From positions 1 to 64,000 of the forward strand of contig JAGFNK010000301.1 of NCBI GenBank assembly GCA_025769875.1: DNA of 64,000 nt. The letters are read 5' to 3'. This DNA is from Russula earlei (Eukaryota; Basidiomycota; Agaricomycetes; Russulales; Russulaceae). The notes beneath the pieces were generated by a model. The model was not told where the DNA came from. It worked only from the letters and a program-made list of their open reading frames with translations, and did no database searches. The number at the start of each line of letters is the position of its first letter. Within the stretch, counting starts at the first letter, position 1. Both the position numbers and the translations under genes were made by a program. Shown piece after piece: positions 36,162-45,404 of the stretch.

Positions 36162-38945
36162 CTACTTGCCGGAAAAATCAAAATACATCACCAGCTCCTT
36201 CGCTCTCGCCGGGTCCTTCTCAAAATCATAATAAATATTCTTCATGCCCATCGGGCCGGTTGTCTCAGGTTTCTGCGTCTTCGTACCAATACCGGAAATA
36301 CCCTGCATAAAAGAAATATCACCGGATGGAAAAACAGGCTGCTCATTACCATACTGGTCATCCTGCTTCCTGGGTGTAAACAAACGCAGGTACACATCCT
36401 CATCTTCTGTCCATACCGTAAATGGCTGTGTAGTTGTTTGAAAAGTACACCAGTACAGGTTAGAATAATACCCTTTGAATTCAGGATATACCCACGGCGC
36501 CTCTCCTGTAGCCGTATTATTATATTCTTTATTCCACACACCAAAGCTGGTTCCCTTCATACGGTTCTTCCATACCCGGTAGGGACCATCACCCATATAA
36601 GTAACAGACCGGATAGCTGTTTCAGGGAAAGAAAAGTTCACACCAAAAACACTGGTAAAATACTCGGAAGGGAAATAGTTCACCTTCATTTTAATGATCC
36701 CTGAAGGATAGATCGTCCACTCTAAAGTGTTATAGCTCTTCTTCCTGTCAAATACAGATGAGATCACCAGGTTATTATCTTCATAATGATAGCTAAAGCT
36801 ATGAAAGTTATTAACGGACTCCTGTACAACGGGTCCATTGTTAAAAGGAATGGTATTGCCCTTTGCCTCCACCTGCTGTAATAACCCCGAGTTCTTATTG
36901 ATCTCTATATGGATACCATTCGCAGCAACCGCATACACAGAATCCCGTTCTGTAATAGTAGCTTTCTCTCCTTTGTTCGCTGGCAATAAGCCAGCCGCTA
37001 TAGCAGCAGGCCGTACAATAGGCAAGCTCCAGGTAAATAGTTCCCGCTGGTTAGGGTCGGTCACGGTAACATACAGCACATCATATTGCTGCCATTGAGC
37101 CGGCAAGCCCAATGCCAGTATCCCTTTCTGCCCGGGTGCAATAGCCGGAGCAGTAATACTGCCCTTCTGTTGTAGAACAATACCCGCATCCCTGCGCCCG
37201 AATTTGGCAAGCCGCCAGGTAAAATGACAGGCATTGGTATTCGTAAACTGGTACCGGTTCTCTATGGTCAGCTTACCATCAAAAGCAGCCGTGATCTCCT
37301 TATGCTCAATAAACACAGGACTCCATATTTCCTTAATGGCAAAATAGCTTCCCTCCTTCTCGTGATAAGGCCCTACAATACCATCCGGACCATGATTACC
37401 ATCCACATCTATCATACCATCCTTATCGGTACGCACTACGCCCTCATCCGCAAAGTCCCAAAGAAAACCACCCGCGCTCAATGGGTTGCGTAGCATCGCA
37501 TTCCAGTAGTCCTCCAGGCCAGCTCCATGTCCCCCGTCAAAAAGGCCATGTAAAAACTCCGTAGGCATAATAATATTATGGCCATGATCATAATTACCAA
37601 TGCCATAATTGTATTCCCGGTAGTGTTGTGTATCAAAGCCATGAAAGATCTGCCATGGATGGATCACAGGCCGGCGCTGCACATCACCCTCATCAAACAG
37701 GTGATCCAGCGCCAGGTTATGCCCTCCCTCGTTACCATTGTTCCAGAAGATAATAGAAGGATGGTTCACATCATGCACCAGCATCTCATGTACCAGTTTG
37801 GTACCCGTTTCTGTATCATAATGACCATGCCACCCCGTCAATTCATCCATCACATACAAGCCCAGCGAATCACACACATCCAGGAAATGCGCATCAGGAG
37901 GATAATGGCTCATCCTCACCGCATTCATATTCATATCCTTCATCAGCTGCACATCCTTCAGGCTAATGCCATAACTCGTCGTTCTCCCGGACGAAGGCCA
38001 GAAGGAATGCCGGTTTACACCTTTGAATAAGATCTTCGCGCCATTAATATATACCCCATCTCTCTCCCTCACCTCGATGGTGCGGAAACCAAATCGTTGT
38101 TGTACAGTATGTACAGGCCGGCCATTCGCATACAAGGTAAACTCTGCCTTAAACAGGTTGGGTGTTTCCACTGTCCATAACAAAGGAGAATCAAAGTCGC
38201 CGGATATAGTGGCCTTACCATTTTTATCAAGCACCGCTTCAAATACATGGCCATACTTTAAGCCGGTAGTTACATATAGTTGTACCGATACCCTGTCAGC
38301 CTGTCCTTTTGTAAATACATCTGCTATAAAATGCCCGTTCGCCTTTGCATCAATCGCCACATTGGTAATATGCTGTTGTGGCAAGGCTTCCAGGAACACG
38401 GGACGAAATATGCCACCAAACAACCAGAAATCCGCATGTCGTTCTGCTGCATTCACAGAGGCGTTGGCAGAATGCTTCGCAACAGTCACTTCCAACAGGT
38501 TGCTGGCATCATATTTTAATAAAGAACTGATATCATATTTAAATGCATAAAAGGCGCCCTGGTGTATAGGACCAGCCAGCTGGCCATTCACCTTTACCTC
38601 TGCATCGGTCATTACCCCTTCAAAAACAATATTGATGGCCTTACCCTTCCACGAAGCAGGCACCGTAAATGTTTGCCGGTATAAACCCTTTTCTTTACCC
38701 CTTACACTATCTTTCGCAAACCCATAATCATATTTACCAAAGCCCTGTAACTCCCAGCAGGAAGGCACCGAAATGGTTGTCCATTTATCAGCATTCTGCC
38801 CGCCCGTACAAAAGAACTGCCATTTAACAGTATGATCATTTCCTGTACCGGACAGGTACTGGACTTCGGTGGACTGTGCATACAAGCCGGTTGCCAATGG
38901 AAGGCAAAGCAATAAAGCGATTACTTTAAGGGATAACAATTTCAT
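36162..38945 (-). CDS. Glycoside hydrolase family 2
   Basis: Exported GH2 enzyme of 927 residues (signal peptide MKLLSLKVIALLLCLPLATG). Order: jelly-roll sugar-binding domain (SVPSCWELQGFGKYDYGF), immunoglobulin-like domain, then a TIM barrel with RMSHYPPDAHFLDVCDSLG, the proposed acid/base Glu in IIFWNNGNEGGHN, a Glu in IIMPTEFLHGLFDG as nucleophile candidate, and GFLWDFADEGVV. Further beta domains follow. GH2 covers beta-galactosidases, beta-glucuronidases and, in pectin loci, beta-galacturonidases and arabinopyranosidases; the exact sugar cannot be told here. Its ATG shares one base with the esterase TAA (TAATG), so the two are translationally coupled. Confidence 0.9.
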   Translation of the reverse strand: MKLLSLKVIALLLCLPLATGLYAQSTEVQYLSGTGNDHTVKWQFFCTGGQNADKWTTISVPSCWELQGFGKYDYGFAKDSVRGKEKGLYRQTFTVPASWKGKAINIVFEGVMTDAEVKVNGQLAGPIHQGAFYAFKYDISSLLKYDASNLLEVTVAKHSANASVNAAERHADFWLFGGIFRPVFLEALPQQHITNVAIDAKANGHFIADVFTKGQADRVSVQLYVTTGLKYGHVFEAVLDKNGKATISGDFDSPLLWTVETPNLFKAEFTLYANGRPVHTVQQRFGFRTIEVRERDGVYINGAKILFKGVNRHSFWPSSGRTTSYGISLKDVQLMKDMNMNAVRMSHYPPDAHFLDVCDSLGLYVMDELTGWHGHYDTETGTKLVHEMLVHDVNHPSIIFWNNGNEGGHNLALDHLFDEGDVQRRPVIHPWQIFHGFDTQHYREYNYGIGNYDHGHNIIMPTEFLHGLFDGGHGAGLEDYWNAMLRNPLSAGGFLWDFADEGVVRTDKDGMIDVDGNHGPDGIVGPYHEKEGSYFAIKEIWSPVFIEHKEITAAFDGKLTIENRYQFTNTNACHFTWRLAKFGRRDAGIVLQQKGSITAPAIAPGQKGILALGLPAQWQQYDVLYVTVTDPNQRELFTWSLPIVRPAAIAAGLLPANKGEKATITERDSVYAVAANGIHIEINKNSGLLQQVEAKGNTIPFNNGPVVQESVNNFHSFSYHYEDNNLVISSVFDRKKSYNTLEWTIYPSGIIKMKVNYFPSEYFTSVFGVNFSFPETAIRSVTYMGDGPYRVWKNRMKGTSFGVWNKEYNNTATGEAPWVYPEFKGYYSNLYWCTFQTTTQPFTVWTEDEDVYLRLFTPRKQDDQYGNEQPVFPSGDISFMQGISGIGTKTQKPETTGPMGMKNIYYDFEKDPARAKELVMYFDFSGK

Positions 38946-40411
38946 TAGTCGTGTAACTTTCCTGTTAGAGGGTTATCTGTCCGGAACGGCACGGCAGGCA
39001 ACCCATCTTTGTTATAAAAGTTGGATTTATCTGTTTCATTCCAGCTAAAACGTACTGCTTTGGGAGCGGTGATGGCAGGGGCAGATACCAATACCTTGTT
39101 GTTCAGAATAACAGCTTCAGCCGGAACAAATTTTCCGTCCTCTCCTGCAATAGTAAAACATTGTAAGGGTTTTCCGTCAGTACTCGTTAATCCCTTGCCC
39201 GTATAAGCAAAAGCCAGTTCAATCGCATGCCCGTTAATCTTCATTTGTTTGTACAATGGCCCGGAAGGAACAATATCCTTCCTGTTATACTCATTGGCCA
39301 GGGCCCATAAAGCCAGTCTCCTGCCTATCTCCCATTTAAAATGCGGATGCAGCTCACCCGGTTTATCATTCAGGTCGGTAGTAACGATCTCACCGGTATG
39401 CGGTATCTGCAAAGCCAGTGTTTGCGCTTCCCAGAATTGTGGTAATGTTTCCGGGGTCAATACCACTTTATTGCCCTGCGATTTGGAATATTCGAAAGGC
39501 GCTATCTGTACATAGTAAAAAGGCAGGGAAGTATCCAGCCACACAGTACGCCACTCTTTGATCAATGCCTGCATTTTATATGTATACTGTAAGGTCTCTG
39601 CCAAAAAGCAATTGGTCTCTCCCTGGTACCACAGGAATCCCTTTAACGCAAAGGGCGCCAGCGGCTCAATCATCACATGATAGAACTTACCGGGTTCCCC
39701 TTCTATCTTCCGCGTACTATCTGTTTTGTTTTTAAAATAAGGAGAACCGGCAAATGCCTCTTCAGAAGCCCAGGGCTCTATACGGCTACCGGGTATGGCA
39801 GAAGAGATCATGCCAATCGGCACATGCAGCTCGTTATATAATTTCTTCGCAAAGAAGTAACCTGCTGCCGAAAAAGAACGTAAGGCAGAATCTTCTGCAA
39901 CACTCCATCCTTCATGCTTCGGGTCTGGGCTCATCTTCTTCCTGTCCACCAGGAAGACGCGGATAGCAGGGTTATGTGCACTGTCCAGCTCATTCACCGG
40001 CCAGTCTGTAACACCCGGGGGCACAGTAACCTTGCTGTTCTTACGCATGGAATATTCCATATTACTCTGGCCGGAACAAAGCCATACCTCGCCCACCAAT
40101 ATGTTTTGCAAGTGTATACTACCAGTACCACTCTCGATCACCATCTCCGATGGGGTCGCTGAAGCAGGCATGGCATCCAGCAATAAGGTCCATTTACCCG
40201 TTGCATCTGCCACTGTTTTCTTTACCTGGTTATGAAAGGTTACGGTGATCGCCTCTACTGCATTGGCAGTACCCCATATAGGCACCGGCTTGCCACGTTG
40301 CAATACCATTCCATTCCCGATGATCTTTGGCAATACAATAGCAGCGCCAGCCCTGAAAAGAAAGGCACCCATCAATGCACCCGCCACTATTACCTGTTTG
40401 CTATATTTCAT
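38945..40411 (-). CDS. SGNH sialate O-acetylesterase-type carbohydrate esterase
   Basis: Exported esterase of about 488 residues. After the signal peptide (MKYSKQVIVAGALMGAFLF) there is an N-terminal beta domain (LPKIIGNGMVLQRGKPVPIW) and an SGNH/GDSL hydrolase with block I GEVWLCSGQSNMEY (catalytic Ser), block II around SAIPGSRIEPW, block III KGFLWYQGETNC and a C-terminal HPHFKWEIGRRLA block carrying the His. Relatives, annotated sialate O-acetylesterase, deacetylate acetylated sugars including pectic ones. I start at 40411, not 40441, because the signal peptide begins there and the ATG overlaps the GH127 TAA by one base; the stop likewise overlaps the GH2 start. Confidence 0.9.
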   Translation of the reverse strand: MKYSKQVIVAGALMGAFLFRAGAAIVLPKIIGNGMVLQRGKPVPIWGTANAVEAITVTFHNQVKKTVADATGKWTLLLDAMPASATPSEMVIESGTGSIHLQNILVGEVWLCSGQSNMEYSMRKNSKVTVPPGVTDWPVNELDSAHNPAIRVFLVDRKKMSPDPKHEGWSVAEDSALRSFSAAGYFFAKKLYNELHVPIGMISSAIPGSRIEPWASEEAFAGSPYFKNKTDSTRKIEGEPGKFYHVMIEPLAPFALKGFLWYQGETNCFLAETLQYTYKMQALIKEWRTVWLDTSLPFYYVQIAPFEYSKSQGNKVVLTPETLPQFWEAQTLALQIPHTGEIVTTDLNDKPGELHPHFKWEIGRRLALWALANEYNRKDIVPSGPLYKQMKINGHAIELAFAYTGKGLTSTDGKPLQCFTIAGEDGKFVPAEAVILNNKVLVSAPAITAPKAVRFSWNETDKSNFYNKDGLPAVPFRTDNPLTGKLHD

Positions 40412-42453
40412 TATTGGTTCTGTTTTGCGGCGTTTAACCATACAGCATAGGTATACGCTGATGCGTTCACATCCGGTTTATGAGCAGCATCCTTATACCA
40501 GATCCCGATATTCGCAAAAGGATATACCGGCATCGTGATCGATTGACCATTGGATAATACCAATGGCACTTCATAGCCCGGCCCTATCATTCGCGTATCA
40601 TCCACTTTGATGGGTTTGTATGTTGCAGGATTACCTGGTACATACTTCACATCACTCATTACATTCTTTGGCATAGTAGCCGTATCGCCGTTATACCAGA
40701 TATTATCTACCGCATATACCAGCGGGCCACGGATCAAAGCATAAGGAGTATCTGTAGCAGGTTCCGTTTTATACGGCTTTTTATCAGCTGTTTTCAGGAA
40801 ATGATCATGTTGCACAAACTGTAGCTGCATTGGTAATGCTATGGCTATCTTGTCCCCTTTCTTCCACTGGCGTGTAATGGTAGCATAACCACCCGCCTTT
40901 ACACCCGTCAATGCCTTACCACCCACCACCACTTTGGGTGCAGTACACCATGCCGGGATGCGGATGTTGATCGCAACAGGAGTAGCAGGCGCTTCATTGA
41001 TCGCTATTATTATGTTACCCTCACCAGGATAACTGGTTGTTTGGGTAATATTGATGAGATGACCCTCACTCAACGGGATAGCCGCCTGTGAGGATACAAA
41101 CTGGTTCACATATACAGCATTCTTACCCGCAGCATAGATAAACTCTGGTAACAGGCTCATCAGGCGATGCCCGCTGCCTGTACAACAATCCGGCCCATCC
41201 GTACGATAATAACCATCCGGCTTCGCACCATTCAAAGGCGTATTATAACGGCTGCAATCCCCATCCTCTGTTTGTGCTGCAAATACCTGGTTCCACAGTA
41301 ACTTCTCCATCTCATCCGCATACTTTGTATCGCCTGTTAATTCCAGCAGGTATTGCGATAGCTGCATCCAGCTCATGGTGGCACAGGTTTCTATCATCTT
41401 GCCGGTTAATGGCTTTACATAGTCTTTTTCATAATGCTCTCCCACACTCACACCACCGGTGATATACGTCTGGCGTTTGTTTACATCATCCCAGGCGCCC
41501 GCTACCTTTTTTAAATAAGACACATCCCCCGTTAATTGATACATCCGCAGGAAACCCAGGAAGTTCATCTGGAAAGTATGCGCATGTACATAAGGCTGTA
41601 TCTTATCAATGGTCATAATACCTGCTGCAACGCTGTCCAGTTTAGAGAAAGCATTCCAGCCGCTCCATACATCTATCTTGCTGATCACCCATTTACACCA
41701 CTCAAAGTATTTCTTGTCGCCACTTAACTGGTACAACCGCAACATAGGGTCTATCAGCAAAGTGCCTTCCCATCCATAATGGATGCTATGACCCGCAATA
41801 TCAGAATGCTGCGTGCCTTTATAGGTCTTGCCCACATTCTCCGGGTAATGGTCTTTGGTAGGCCAAAACTCTGCCTTGCCCTCGCCTATGTATTGTACAA
41901 AATAATCACCCAGTTTCTCTGCAGCTTTCAATGCCTTCGCATCATGCCACTCTTCATAAGCCGTTAACAAAGCATGTTGCAGGAAGTATAGCTCATACGC
42001 ATCCATTCCACGCAAAGGCTTCTCTGCTGTACGGATATCTTTACTGGTAACGCCGATATACCCATCTGCCTCCTGTGAGTTGATCAAACGGGTATACATA
42101 TCATGCACTTCTGCATCCAGCTTTTTATCCTGTGTACGCATAGAAGTAAGGATAGAAGATTCTATCCATTTGCCCGGTTGTTCTCCCTTGCGCCAGTCCC
42201 AATCCTTACAATTTCGTTGCTCTACCAGCTGCACATATTGATTGATCGGGAATGTTTCCAGGTAATTGTCTTTGTTCTTCTCAATACGGCTACCGGCAAA
42301 ACCACCCACTGATTGTATGTTCTCAATCGGTATGGTTTTCTCCTTACGCGTTACCTTCGGTAACGCCTTACCCGCATCAGATACTTCCTGCGCCGGCAAT
42401 ACATTGTGTATCATCAATAGTAATATACCAGCTCCTGCAATTCTCCGTATCAT
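40411..42453 (-). CDS. GH127 beta-L-arabinofuranosidase
   Basis: Exported GH127 enzyme of 680 residues (signal peptide MIRRIAGAGILLLMIHNVLP) with an (alpha/alpha)6 barrel and C-terminal beta domains. The zinc-thiolate site of the family is intact: Glu355 and Cys357 in GKMIETCATMSW, and Cys423-Cys424 in DCCTGSGHR, matching the ExC and CC pattern of the characterised Bifidobacterium enzyme, where a Cys is the nucleophile. The family releases beta-L-arabinofuranose, present in plant glycoproteins and in rhamnogalacturonan II side chains. The start overlaps the stop of the propeller gene (TAATG), as does its own stop with the next ATG. Confidence 0.93.
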   Translation of the reverse strand: MIRRIAGAGILLLMIHNVLPAQEVSDAGKALPKVTRKEKTIPIENIQSVGGFAGSRIEKNKDNYLETFPINQYVQLVEQRNCKDWDWRKGEQPGKWIESSILTSMRTQDKKLDAEVHDMYTRLINSQEADGYIGVTSKDIRTAEKPLRGMDAYELYFLQHALLTAYEEWHDAKALKAAEKLGDYFVQYIGEGKAEFWPTKDHYPENVGKTYKGTQHSDIAGHSIHYGWEGTLLIDPMLRLYQLSGDKKYFEWCKWVISKIDVWSGWNAFSKLDSVAAGIMTIDKIQPYVHAHTFQMNFLGFLRMYQLTGDVSYLKKVAGAWDDVNKRQTYITGGVSVGEHYEKDYVKPLTGKMIETCATMSWMQLSQYLLELTGDTKYADEMEKLLWNQVFAAQTEDGDCSRYNTPLNGAKPDGYYRTDGPDCCTGSGHRLMSLLPEFIYAAGKNAVYVNQFVSSQAAIPLSEGHLINITQTTSYPGEGNIIIAINEAPATPVAINIRIPAWCTAPKVVVGGKALTGVKAGGYATITRQWKKGDKIAIALPMQLQFVQHDHFLKTADKKPYKTEPATDTPYALIRGPLVYAVDNIWYNGDTATMPKNVMSDVKYVPGNPATYKPIKVDDTRMIGPGYEVPLVLSNGQSITMPVYPFANIGIWYKDAAHKPDVNASAYTYAVWLNAAKQNQ

Positions 42454-44312
42454 TATAATGTTTGTGTTTTTAAGTAGAAAATATAAAATGCTGCATTCGC
42501 AACAGGATCACCTGCATTGGGCACATCAAAATCCTGGTCCGGCATAGATTCAATATCCGGGTAACGCCTGATGGAACCGGTACGGAATACAATGCGTGAG
42601 ATAGTATCCATCGGTACAAACAACAACGCCCGTACTACCTCTTTGCCATTGATCGTAACCGTATAGAATCTCGTATCCGTATCCACCTGTATCTTGATAT
42701 TGTATTGCTCACCTGCTTTGTATTTGATCACGTTCTTACTCCTCGCACCTGTCTTTGCAGTAATAGCACCCGCAGAATCAAAGGTTAAACGGATGCCCGC
42801 TGTTCCTTTTGCATCCTGCAACTCCACATCCAGCATACCGGTATTGTTTTGCGCAGCTGTTACAGCAAATTCCGCTACCATTCTTTTAGCCGCAGGAATG
42901 ATCCTCTCTGCTTTCGCATAATCATAGCGGTCTCTATCCTGTAACACAAGGCATTTAATACCGCTCTTATCTTTTTCTACAGACACCGGTGCCCACAGCG
43001 GACTAAACGTATTCCAGTTCTTCAGCTCACTGCCATCAGGCATCGTATTAAAATCATCATTCGCATTGGCAGCCGCTGTCTCTTTTACAGGTACAGGAAT
43101 AGACGATACCCATATATCCTCCTTGTTCATGCTATACGTAACCCAGATGTTTCCATCCGGCGGTGTGCCATCTCCTTCTATGATGCCACGCACATACTGC
43201 GGACCATAGCTTTTGTAATTACCACCATAACGCATAGTAGAGATCTCTCCATTCACCAATAAAAGGTTATAGTATTTCAATCCATCATTGCTCACGGAAA
43301 TAGCCAGTGGCCAGCGATATTCAGAAGGGTTGTATACAATGGCATAACGGCCATCGGACGTTTTCTGTCCCCAAAATTTGGCATTGCTGTTCACGAACTT
43401 AGGTGCCCGTGAAGCATTCGCAGGCCAGGTTTTACCATTGTCATTACTGATAGCCGTCAGTGCATTCTTCCACAAGCCTACTACCCTGCCATCCGGTAAA
43501 TGATAAAAGTTAAACGCTTTATAGTCCTTATGCAAAGGGATCAACGGGTCTTTCTTATCCGTCTCTTCCACCCACTGCATCATCATCAAAGGATTAGCCA
43601 TCAGCTCATCACAAGCCTGTACAAATCCCTTGTCTTTCGAAGTATTGTAAAAAGGATAGCTCGTATTCTGTGTGTTCCACAAAGGATTGTAATGGATAAA
43701 GTAAACCGGGCCATAAGTACCATCCTTATATACTTCTCTTACTACCCTTCCGATACCTTTCCCATCATTGGGATCATCTTTGGGGTCAAGACAAATACCA
43801 TAAAAGCCCAATACCAGTAAGCGTTTGCTCTTCGAGGTGTAAAAGCCCATACGTTGGTGCATCACAGCATATAAGTTCTTTGCCACACCAGGATGCCCTT
43901 CCTTGGTAGTACCATCCGGTATCCTGTACTCTGGAAATATAATAGCAGGCTTTGACCATTTGTATCCGTCTTTGGAGCTCATCAGCAAGGTCTGCCCCGG
44001 TGGCACGCTCTCTCCTATAGAATCACTGAGATACTCTACATAAAAAGTATTGTTCCAGTAAGCCATCATAGGTGCATGGTTATAGGTAAACCCTGAGCCT
44101 TCTGCCATAGAAGGGTGTTCCCTGTTGGCACGGAGCAGCTGTATACTATGTACCCCCACCACCGGTTGTAACTGGCCATGATGATAATCCGGGTTCACCA
44201 GTGTATTGCCTGTGTAGTGGATGGTGTCCTGTGCAACAGCCACACTGCTGATCAATGCTGCTGCTATCCAGAAGGAGCGCTTTGTAAAATGATATGGTTT
44301 GATCAATTGCAT
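42453..44312 (-). CDS. Sialidase-like beta-propeller protein with C-terminal sandwich
   Basis: Exported protein of 619 residues (signal peptide ending SVAVAQ). Residues about 40-430 form a propeller with Asp-box-like repeats (SSKDGYKW, SNDNGKTW, VSNDGLKYY) and conserved aromatic-rich loops (AEGSGFTYNHAPMMAYWNN, RYGGNYKSYGPQYVRG). From about 450 a beta-sandwich of the LamG/DUF1080 sort begins (MVAEFAVTAAQNNTGMLDVE, YKAGEQYNIKIQVDTDTRFY). Comparable proteins in pectin and gum loci belong to rhamnosidase or rhamnosyl-glucuronate lyase families (GH145/PL42-like). That is a suggestion only; I cannot identify catalytic residues. Confidence 0.7.
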   Translation of the reverse strand: MQLIKPYHFTKRSFWIAAALISSVAVAQDTIHYTGNTLVNPDYHHGQLQPVVGVHSIQLLRANREHPSMAEGSGFTYNHAPMMAYWNNTFYVEYLSDSIGESVPPGQTLLMSSKDGYKWSKPAIIFPEYRIPDGTTKEGHPGVAKNLYAVMHQRMGFYTSKSKRLLVLGFYGICLDPKDDPNDGKGIGRVVREVYKDGTYGPVYFIHYNPLWNTQNTSYPFYNTSKDKGFVQACDELMANPLMMMQWVEETDKKDPLIPLHKDYKAFNFYHLPDGRVVGLWKNALTAISNDNGKTWPANASRAPKFVNSNAKFWGQKTSDGRYAIVYNPSEYRWPLAISVSNDGLKYYNLLLVNGEISTMRYGGNYKSYGPQYVRGIIEGDGTPPDGNIWVTYSMNKEDIWVSSIPVPVKETAAANANDDFNTMPDGSELKNWNTFSPLWAPVSVEKDKSGIKCLVLQDRDRYDYAKAERIIPAAKRMVAEFAVTAAQNNTGMLDVELQDAKGTAGIRLTFDSAGAITAKTGARSKNVIKYKAGEQYNIKIQVDTDTRFYTVTINGKEVVRALLFVPMDTISRIVFRTGSIRRYPDIESMPDQDFDVPNAGDPVANAAFYIFYLKTQTL

Positions 44313-44318
44313 TCGTTA

Positions 44319-45299
44319 CTAATTGTGCTTTGTTTTTGTCAATAATTGCCGGATCGTTTTCTTTGAAACCATCAATACGGTTCCATGCTTATGCCCCTGT
44401 GGTACTGTAATCGCTGCAGAAGCATCCGTAAAGTGGATGAAGTCGGTGGTTTTCTTTGCACCAAACTTCTTTTCACGATAGGCGTCATAGTAAACCAGGT
44501 AATTGCCATCTTTCACTTTGGCTACGGTTGGCCCTTCTGTAAAGTTCTCTGTAAAAGCGTCTGAAGCAGCGCTATACGGACCTAAAGGATTGGTAGCAAA
44601 AGCTATTTTGATATTCCTGTTGGGTCGTGTGTTATCCTTTACCACCATTACATATTTGCCTTTTGACAGCTTTACTATTTCCGCATCGATAGCACTAAAG
44701 CCGGGATCATAAAACAACTTTGTACCTGTAAAGGTTGTAAAGTCTTTGGTTGTAGTATAATACAAGCGATGGTTGTTCTTCTCCTCTTCCTGCCCTTTGG
44801 GGAAACGGAAGGGAATTGTAGAAGCCCATACAATGATGTACTGTTTGCCATCCTCATCATAAAACAATTCAGGCGCCCATACGTTTACTACAGTGGGCTC
44901 GTTCTTCATCACATCAATATATCGTTCTTTGCTCCAGTGTAACAGGTCTTTGGAATTAGCATAGCCAAAACCATTACCACCTGTCCAGTCGCTTGTCCAT
45001 ACGAGGTGGAAGGTTCCATCCGGCCCCTGTACCATAGAAGGATCGCGCATTACATGTTTATTAGTATCAGCGCCTACTTCGGGCTTCAGGAAAACAGTAT
45101 CATAGTCTTTCCAATGATACCCATCCTTGCTATACAACAATCGTAGTCCATCCGTCGCCGGTTCATGAAACGAAGTGAACAGGTAAGCCTTTCTCCCGGC
45201 GCAGCCGGAGAATAAGAATAGAGCTGCTATGATTGCTAATCTGTTGAACAAAGCTGTACGAATTATCAATTGTGAATTATTAATTATAATGAACATCAT
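44319..45299 (-). CDS. GH43-type glycosidase (five-bladed propeller)
   Basis: Predicted lipoprotein of up to 326 residues with the five-bladed GH43 fold. The three acidic sites can be placed: Asp in HVMRDPSMVQ, Asp in GFSAIDAEIVKL, and Glu in FTEGPTVAKV; the WAPELFYDEDG blade is also typical. The family is mostly arabinosidases and xylosidases, and arabinose removal fits this locus. The lipobox is ALFLFSGC. The ATG at 45299 precedes 14 codons (IINNSQLIIR) that are a heptamer array, with no ATG between them and the signal sequence. Translation may start in the repeat or at a TTG (45248) giving LFNRLAIIAA. It ends 6 bases before the propeller gene. Confidence 0.85.
   Translation of the reverse strand: MMFIIINNSQLIIRTALFNRLAIIAALFLFSGCAGRKAYLFTSFHEPATDGLRLLYSKDGYHWKDYDTVFLKPEVGADTNKHVMRDPSMVQGPDGTFHLVWTSDWTGGNGFGYANSKDLLHWSKERYIDVMKNEPTVVNVWAPELFYDEDGKQYIIVWASTIPFRFPKGQEEEKNNHRLYYTTTKDFTTFTGTKLFYDPGFSAIDAEIVKLSKGKYVMVVKDNTRPNRNIKIAFATNPLGPYSAASDAFTENFTEGPTVAKVKDGNYLVYYDAYREKKFGAKKTTDFIHFTDASAAITVPQGHKHGTVLMVSKKTIRQLLTKTKHN
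45261..45288. repeat. Heptamer array inside the start of the GH43 gene
   Basis: AATTATC, AATTGTG, AATTATT, AATTATA: four exact 7-base units. On the minus strand they read TATAATT, AATAATT, CACAATT, GATAATT, the same family as the array at 13045. Confidence 0.75.
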
Positions 45300-45310
45300 G
45301 CAAACCTGAA

Positions 45311-45395
45311 CGTCATCCTGAATTTATTTCAGGATCTCTTGTCGTGCGTAATAGAATGTATTGCCAGGAGATGCTGAAATAAATTCAGCATGACG
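45311..45395. repeat. Double-hairpin inverted repeat
   Basis: Arms at about 45311-45340 (CGTCATCCTGAATTTATTTC then AGGATC) and 45366-45395 (GAGATGCTGAAATAAATTCA then GCATGACG) are near-complementary. Each arm is also its own hairpin: ATCCTGAA/TTCAGGAT on the left and ATGCTGAA/TTCAGCAT on the right. It lies between GH140 and GH43 in the operon. Confidence 0.85.
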
Positions 45396-45404
45396 TAGCG
45401 ACTA

